Below, piece after piece: positions 6,077-10,151 of a stretch of DNA of 10,151 nucleotides. The stretch's first letter is position 1. Each line of letters begins with the position of its first letter. The notes beneath the pieces are model-generated. The model did not search any database. It was given only the letters and a program-made list of their open reading frames with translations, and was not told the origin of the DNA. The position numbers were made by a program, and so were the translations under genes. The stretch is from Bacillota bacterium (GTDB lineage Bacteria; Bacillota; Clostridia; DSM-8532), in NCBI GenBank assembly GCA_023446675.1, contig JAEXPO010000037.1, forward strand, positions 1 through 10,151, given 5' to 3'.

Positions 6077-6961
6077 TTATCCCTTCACTGACCCTATCAT
6101 AACCCCTTTTATAAAGTATTTCTGAACAAAGGGGTAAACAAGGAGTATGGGAAGGGTGGAGGCCACTATGGTGGCGGAGCGAACCGCCTCGGGCACGATA
6201 TTCATTAAATCGTCGTTGGATTTGGCCTCAAGATCCGCCGCGCTGTCGGTTATGATGTCCCTCAGGTATAAGGGCAGTGTTTTAACCGAGGTTTGAGTAT
6301 TGTAAATCATAGCCGAAAAATAGTCATTCCAAAGGCCCACCGCCGAAAAGAGGCAGACCGTTGCGAAAACTGGCATTGCCAGGGGAAGAATGATGCGGAA
6401 AAGGATGATGATATTCCCGGCTCCGTCGATGCGGGCCGATTCCTCCAGGCTTTCGGGCAGGCTCTCAAAATAATTTTTTATCAGAAGCATATTGTAAACG
6501 CTGACAGCTCCGGGCAAAAACAGTACTCCAAGTGTGTTGAGAAGATTGTAGCTTTTCATCTGAAGGTACATGGGAATCATTCCCCCCGAGAAAAGCATGG
6601 TGAAAACAAACAGGATGAGAATGCCCCTCCTGCCCGGTATATGGCGCTTGGACAGGGGATAGGCGGCAAGGCCCGTTACAAGGATGGAGAGGGCGGTGCC
6701 GGCCAGGGTAACAAAAACCGAGTTTTTAAAGGAGCGAATAAAGAGATCGCTTTGCACCACATATTTCATGGTATCCAGCTGAAAGCCCATGGGGTAAAAG
6801 GTAATACGGTTGGAAATCAATGCCCATTCCGAGGAAAAAGCCTTGGACACGACGTTGAGAAAGGGTATCAGGGTGACAACCGCATACAGCGTCATAAACA
6901 CATAAACAAACAGGTTGACGGCCACATCTTCACCGGTGAGCCTTTTTAAGGACTTTTTCAT
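6077..6961 (-). CDS. Carbohydrate ABC transporter permease, LplC/YtcP type
   Basis: This is one of the two membrane subunits of a sugar importer, expected to pair with the upstream LplB-type permease. The 294-residue protein has about six hydrophobic segments (near residues 15-35, 80-104, 112-130, 143-165, 186-208, 262-282). The EAA-loop signature ESARIDGAGN with IILP downstream (174-193) docks the ATPase. The ending YFIKGVMIGSVKG is typical of the LplC/YtcP group. The ATG at 6961 has AAAGGCAGG shortly upstream and lies 15 nt after the stop of the preceding permease, so the two are one transcript. It is the last gene of the minus-strand operon. The family is known to import oligosaccharides or related solutes, but the substrate cannot be inferred. 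Confidence 0.92.
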   Translation of the reverse strand: MKKSLKRLTGEDVAVNLFVYVFMTLYAVVTLIPFLNVVSKAFSSEWALISNRITFYPMGFQLDTMKYVVQSDLFIRSFKNSVFVTLAGTALSILVTGLAAYPLSKRHIPGRRGILILFVFTMLFSGGMIPMYLQMKSYNLLNTLGVLFLPGAVSVYNMLLIKNYFESLPESLEESARIDGAGNIIILFRIILPLAMPVFATVCLFSAVGLWNDYFSAMIYNTQTSVKTLPLYLRDIITDSAADLEAKSNDDLMNIVPEAVRSATIVASTLPILLVYPFVQKYFIKGVMIGSVKG

Positions 6962-6976
6962 ATTAGCCTGCCTTTC

Positions 6977-7927
6977 TTACCAGATGCTGGAGCCGGTTGA
7001 CCTACGGCTCAAAGCGTTGCCTGTCATAACAAGGATAAAGCTGACCACGGAATTGAAAAGTCCCACGGCAGTGGTAAAGCTGTAATCCATTTTTCCGATA
7101 CCCAGACGGTAGACATAGGTTCCAAGGACATCGCTGACCTCGTACACCACCGGGTTGTACATGGCGAGGATTTGCTCGTTGCCAGCCTCCAAAAGCCCCC
7201 CGATACGCAGAATGAACATGAGGACAATGGTAGGGAGTATGGAGGGAAGGGTGATGGACCAGATGCGGCGAAGCCGCCCCGCACCGTCGATGATGGCGGC
7301 CTCATACATTTCCTGATCGATACCCGCAATGGCTGCGATAAAGATAATGGCGTTCCAGCCCACCTCCTTCCAGCCCGCTGAAAAAATGAGAACGGGCCGG
7401 AACCAGGAGGTGGAGGTCATAAAGCTGACAGAATCTCCGCCCAGAGCGGTAATGAGCTTGTTAACCATGCCTGACGAGGGCGAGAGGATGGCCGTAAAAA
7501 GTCCCGCGACAATGATCCAGGAAAAGAAATGGGGAACGTAAATGATGGTCTGTACGGTCTTTTTAAACGGCGTCCAGTGTATTTCGTTGAGTATCACCGC
7601 CACCAGAATACCCATGGGAAAAAGGATGCCTATCTTCAGAAAGCTGATGATGAGCGTATTTGAAAGGACATTGTAAAATTCCTGCGAGTTCAAAAGGCGG
7701 ATGAAGTTTTTAAAGCCCACCCATTCGCTTCCCTCGAGCCCCTGAAAAATGTTGTAATCCAGAAAAGCAATTTGAATTCCCCACATGGGCAGGTATTTAA
7801 ATAAGATAAGGAAGATAACAGCGGGCAGAAGCAGCAGATACATGTCCCAATAGCGCAGGATGCGCTTTCCAAGTACAATGGGCTTGCTTCTGCCGCCTTC
7901 CCGTACTGCGGCTGATACTTTGTTCAA
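6977..7927 (-). CDS. Carbohydrate ABC transporter permease, LplB/YteP type
   Basis: This is the partner membrane subunit. From the TTG at 7927 it has 316 residues: a basic N-terminal tail, the YWDMYLLLLPAVIFLILFKY first membrane helix (27-46) followed by the LplB-type block PMWGIQIAFLDYN, and further segments near 87-113, 129-149, 178-202, 228-248 and 285-303. The EAA loop EAAIIDGAGRLRR with ITLP (209-228) is well conserved. The start is an inference. An ATG at 7957 would add ten residues but has no ribosome binding site before it, while GGGAGGG lies 6 nt before the TTG. The 88-nt gap from the binding-protein gene has no clear terminator, and the operon is likely continuous. No ATPase gene follows, which is usual for this class. 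Confidence 0.9.
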   Translation of the reverse strand: MNKVSAAVREGGRSKPIVLGKRILRYWDMYLLLLPAVIFLILFKYLPMWGIQIAFLDYNIFQGLEGSEWVGFKNFIRLLNSQEFYNVLSNTLIISFLKIGILFPMGILVAVILNEIHWTPFKKTVQTIIYVPHFFSWIIVAGLFTAILSPSSGMVNKLITALGGDSVSFMTSTSWFRPVLIFSAGWKEVGWNAIIFIAAIAGIDQEMYEAAIIDGAGRLRRIWSITLPSILPTIVLMFILRIGGLLEAGNEQILAMYNPVVYEVSDVLGTYVYRLGIGKMDYSFTTAVGLFNSVVSFILVMTGNALSRRSTGSSIW

Positions 7928-7932
7928 AAGAG

Positions 7933-7940
7933 TCCCTCCC
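7933..7940 (-). promoter_or_regulatory. Shine-Dalgarno site that fixes the TTG start of the LplB-type permease
   Basis: On the minus strand GGGAGGGA precedes the TTG at 7927 with normal spacing (6 nt from GGAGGG). It lies inside the longer alternative frame from ATG 7957, which argues for the TTG start. Confidence 0.65.
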
Positions 7941-8015
7941 TGTCGGATGATTTGCATTGAAACGGCTTGTTTAATCGCAGTTTAACTTCATAAGGCCAGG
8001 TAATAAGGTTTATGC

Positions 8016-9602
8016 TTATTTGCCGTTATTGAATTCCTTATACCAGTCGTTGTATTCCTGGGTCATGGCAGCGCCTCCTGCATCCATCCATTTCTGGAGG
8101 AAATCGTCATAGGTTGCCGTGGTTTCAGAGCCTGCGATAATTTTGATGGATTGATCCAAAAGCATCTGATCCAGGGACTGCTTGTTCTTGGAGGTTTCGG
8201 GGAAGGCAGGCGCTTTCCGGATTTCGCTGTTTTCGATGTATTCAATGAAGCCGGGGCCGTTTATGGTATTCCAGCACTCATACTGGAGCTTGTTTTTGCG
8301 GTTTCTTATTTGCCAGAGGTCGGGATAGAGTTCAACGTAGCGTCCGGTGGAGTAGTTGTTGGCATCGCCCCGTTCGTCGAAGAAGATGGGATCAACCGGC
8401 CAGTATTCGCCCTGGTCATTTACGGTGTAGTGCACGTTTTCATAACCCACCGTCAATATTTTAAAGGCCTCGGGCTCCAGCTTGAGGTTCATGAAATTAA
8501 CCGTATGGGCAATGTTTTTGGAAACGGCGGGAATAAAGGCGATACGGTCAAAGCCGCCGGAATAGGTGCCGATGGCTTTGCCGCCGGGGCCTTCCACAGG
8601 CGTAAGATAAACGGTTTTCTGGTTTGGCTGGGTTTCCGCCATGGTGGTGAAAATGGAAGGCGCGCTGAAGAAGCCGTAATTGCTCATGCCCGCAATGCCG
8701 TTGGTGTACTTTTCGTCCACATTGGCTCCTTTGTTGGCTGGGTATTCGGCATCCAAAAGGCCTTCCTGATAAAGGGACTTCATGTAATCCAGGTAATCCT
8801 TCATGCGGGGATCGGCGCCGCGGTAAACCAGCTGGCCGTCCACCTCATTCCATTCAAGAGGAATGCCGAAGGCCCCGATAAGTCCGTCAATAGCCACGGT
8901 GGTGGAGGTAAGGGTTAAGGGAATGGTAGGATTGCCTGTGCCGTTATCGTAGCCCTTAAAGGCCCTTAAAAGATTGGTCAGGTCATCCACTGTTTCGGGA
9001 ATCGCAATTCCCAGATTTTCCATCCAGTCCTGACGGGCCCACAGTGCGGAGCGCACGTCGCCGTGACCGTCAAATTCAAGCTGGGACATGCCAACGGCGA
9101 ATAGCCCATCGTTTAGGGTAAAGGAGTCCCGCTCATAATCATTCATGGCGTCGTTCAAATAAGGCGCGTATTGAAGATAGGGATTAATATCGGCCAGGGC
9201 GCCCTGCTTGGCATATTCCATAACACGGGCAATATCACCGCCGATAACGCAGATATCATAGAGCTCGCCGGAGGCCATAATGAGATTGAGCTTATCCATG
9301 GCGTTTTCGGCCGGAAGCATGTCGTACTGCACCTTGTAGCCGGTAATTTTTTCAATGTCCGCAGCTACCGGAAGGGTATTGTAATCCTTGCTCAAATTGA
9401 TGTTCAGCTGGCGAAGAACCGGCTTATCACCTGCCGGGAGCCAGCTGTCACCCTCGGCAGAGGTGCCCTGGGAAGCCGAAGGGCTCGTCTGGACAGATGG
9501 GGTGCTGCTGTTTCCGGCAGGTGCCCCCGTGCCGCAGGATGCTAAAAGGGAAATACAAAGGGCTGCTGAGAGAAAGGTGGTTAGAATTTTACTTAAATTC
9601 AT
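8016..9602 (-). CDS. Lipoprotein solute-binding protein of a carbohydrate ABC importer (LplA/YtcQ-like)
   Basis: This is the extracellular, membrane-anchored receptor that delivers substrate to the two permeases. The 528-residue precursor starts MNLSKILTTF, has a hydrophobic signal core, and a lipobox LLASC with Cys23 as the lipidated residue. A Ser/Thr/Pro/Ala-rich linker (about 24-55) follows, then a large family-1-type binding domain of normal size for this class (about 500-550). The start at 9602 follows GAGGAGG by 8 nt. An in-frame ATG at 9659 would add 19 charged residues before the signal peptide and is rejected. The gene lies 148 nt downstream of a YesM-type kinase, the usual setting for polysaccharide-derived sugar uptake. 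Many Trp and Tyr residues near the C-terminus fit a sugar-binding cleft, but this is weak evidence. Confidence 0.92.
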   Translation of the reverse strand: MNLSKILTTFLSAALCISLLASCGTGAPAGNSSTPSVQTSPSASQGTSAEGDSWLPAGDKPVLRQLNINLSKDYNTLPVAADIEKITGYKVQYDMLPAENAMDKLNLIMASGELYDICVIGGDIARVMEYAKQGALADINPYLQYAPYLNDAMNDYERDSFTLNDGLFAVGMSQLEFDGHGDVRSALWARQDWMENLGIAIPETVDDLTNLLRAFKGYDNGTGNPTIPLTLTSTTVAIDGLIGAFGIPLEWNEVDGQLVYRGADPRMKDYLDYMKSLYQEGLLDAEYPANKGANVDEKYTNGIAGMSNYGFFSAPSIFTTMAETQPNQKTVYLTPVEGPGGKAIGTYSGGFDRIAFIPAVSKNIAHTVNFMNLKLEPEAFKILTVGYENVHYTVNDQGEYWPVDPIFFDERGDANNYSTGRYVELYPDLWQIRNRKNKLQYECWNTINGPGFIEYIENSEIRKAPAFPETSKNKQSLDQMLLDQSIKIIAGSETTATYDDFLQKWMDAGGAAMTQEYNDWYKEFNNGK

Positions 9603-9610
9603 GTCTTGTT

Positions 9611-9617
9611 CCTCCTC
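9611..9617 (-). promoter_or_regulatory. Shine-Dalgarno site of the solute-binding protein gene
   Basis: GAGGAGG on the minus strand ends 8 nt before the ATG at 9602 and is the strongest ribosome binding site of the minus-strand operon. High translation of the binding protein relative to the permeases is usual in such importers. I found no convincing -35/-10 pair in the rest of the 148-nt gap to the kinase gene. Confidence 0.75.
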
Positions 9618-9750
9618 GTTCACTATTTGATTCACGGCCGTTAAGTCCTTCTGACCCAAGGCCGGATAATCGGACAGGATAGCGAATCAAGAATATCAAA
9701 AGCACGGGAGGATGGTAAAGAAACAAAGCTATGAATTTCTAACACATCTT

Positions 9751-10151
9751 TCACATGTTGCTGACTTCATGTTTTTCGGCAAGCTTAAGCGTCACCGTGG
9801 TATATTTGCCCTCCTCGCTTTCTATTTCCATTCCAAAGCCTTCGCTGCCGGAGAAAATAAGTATTCTGGAACGGACGTTATGGAGGCCAAAGCCTGATTT
9901 GTTACTGCGGGGGGAAGCGGTAAGCAGCTCCTTAAGGGCTGTCTCATTCATACCCGCACCGTTGTCGGTTACGGAAAGGCATAGCGTGCCTGCCTCCGTG
10001 TAAATATCCACGGCAATGGCGCCCCTTCGGTTTTTTTGCTTGAAGATGCCGTGATGGAGGGCGTTTTCCACGATGGGCTGAAGAGGCATTTTGGGAAGAA
10101 GGCAGCCGGAGGCCTCCGGCTCCATGAGAATTTCCAGGTCAAAGGTGTCAC
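9751..10151 (-). CDS. Sensor histidine kinase, YesM/LytS type (C-terminal part only)
   Basis: The frame is open through the window edge and ends in TGA at 9751-9753, so only about 133 C-terminal residues are seen. They form the ATP-binding HATPase domain. The N-box is LLPKMPLQPIVENALHHGIF (Asn codon 10063-10065), the G1 box is DNGAGM (from 9966) and the G2 box is GFGLHNVRSR (from 9894). The sequence FDLEILMEPEASGCLLPK before the N-box and the LQPIVENA form of the N-box are typical of the YesM/HPK7 group, whose members have an extracellular sensor and a HAMP domain that would lie outside the window. Such kinases usually pair with an AraC-type response regulator that activates the adjacent importer. 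That partner is not visible. The gene is codirectional with the importer. Confidence 0.9.
   Translation of the reverse strand, partial: DTFDLEILMEPEASGCLLPKMPLQPIVENALHHGIFKQKNRRGAIAVDIYTEAGTLCLSVTDNGAGMNETALKELLTASPRSNKSGFGLHNVRSRILIFSGSEGFGMEIESEEGKYTTVTLKLAEKHEVSNM

Noticed and set aside
6293..6949. A 218-codon open frame on the + strand opposite the LplC-type permease
   Set aside because: The His/Gly/Lys/Gln-rich composition is that of a reverse complement of a membrane protein gene, and no motif is recognisable.
7999..8024. Small stem-loop at the 3' end of the binding-protein gene (AATAAG/CTTATT with flanking GG/CC)
   Set aside because: The six-pair AT-rich stem overlaps the stop codon and has no T-run, so it is too weak to call a terminator or processing hairpin.
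8151..8918. A 255-codon open frame on the + strand opposite the binding-protein gene
   Set aside because: It is antisense to a clear lipoprotein gene, has no recognisable family features, and such mirror frames are common opposite GC-rich coding sequence.
9603..9750. Search for a promoter and direct repeats before the binding-protein gene
   Set aside because: TTGATA, TTGATT, TATCCT and GATTAT are present on the minus strand but no pair has 16-18 nt spacing, and no clear operator repeat was seen.
1..10151. CRISPR arrays, tRNA or rRNA genes, insertion sequences, phage genes, riboswitches
   Set aside because: No regularly spaced repeats, cloverleaf-like sequences, transposase motifs or long structured leaders were seen on reading both strands.

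Overview
The window looks like chromosomal DNA of a Clostridia-type Firmicute. Evidence for this is the FapR-type lipid regulator, the Gram-positive fapR-plsX-fab gene order, Shine-Dalgarno sites close to AAGGAGG, several TTG/GTG starts, and an LplABC-type sugar importer with a YesM-type sensor kinase. No genus can be assigned from sequence reading alone.

Positions 1-5962 (+ strand) hold a fatty-acid and phospholipid initiation cluster. It runs fapR (5' end cut by the window edge), plsX, fabH, fabD, fabG, acpP, fabF. FapR is the malonyl-CoA-responsive repressor of such genes. FabD loads malonate onto ACP, FabH starts chains from acyl-CoA, FabF elongates them, FabG does the first reduction, and PlsX moves the finished acyl chain from ACP to acyl-phosphate for membrane lipid synthesis. 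No dehydratase (fabZ), enoyl-ACP reductase (fabK/fabI/fabL/fabV) or acetyl-CoA carboxylase gene is present here. Catalytic residues are intact in FabH, FabD, FabG, ACP and FabF. acpP appears to be its own expression unit: a candidate promoter lies in the 3' end of fabG and a strong intrinsic terminator sits between acpP and fabF.

A perfect 14-bp hairpin at 6025-6065, with an A-run on one side and a T-run on the other, separates the cluster from a convergent block and probably terminates both directions.

Positions 6077-10151 (- strand) hold, in transcription order, the C-terminal part of a YesM/LytS-type sensor histidine kinase (cut by the window edge), a lipoprotein solute-binding protein, an LplB-type permease and an LplC-type permease. 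This is the usual layout of a carbohydrate (oligosaccharide) importer without its own ATPase. The ATPase is presumably a shared, unlinked MsmX/MsmK-type protein, and the AraC-type response regulator is not in the window. The substrate cannot be read from the sequence.

Most of the window is a recognisable housekeeping cluster next to an ordinary sugar ABC importer, and I see no clear sign of an undescribed system. The points most worth a second look are the isolated acpP unit, a seven-codon micro-ORF with a good Shine-Dalgarno site between fabH and fabD, and substitutions at otherwise conserved positions in FapR, PlsX and FabD.
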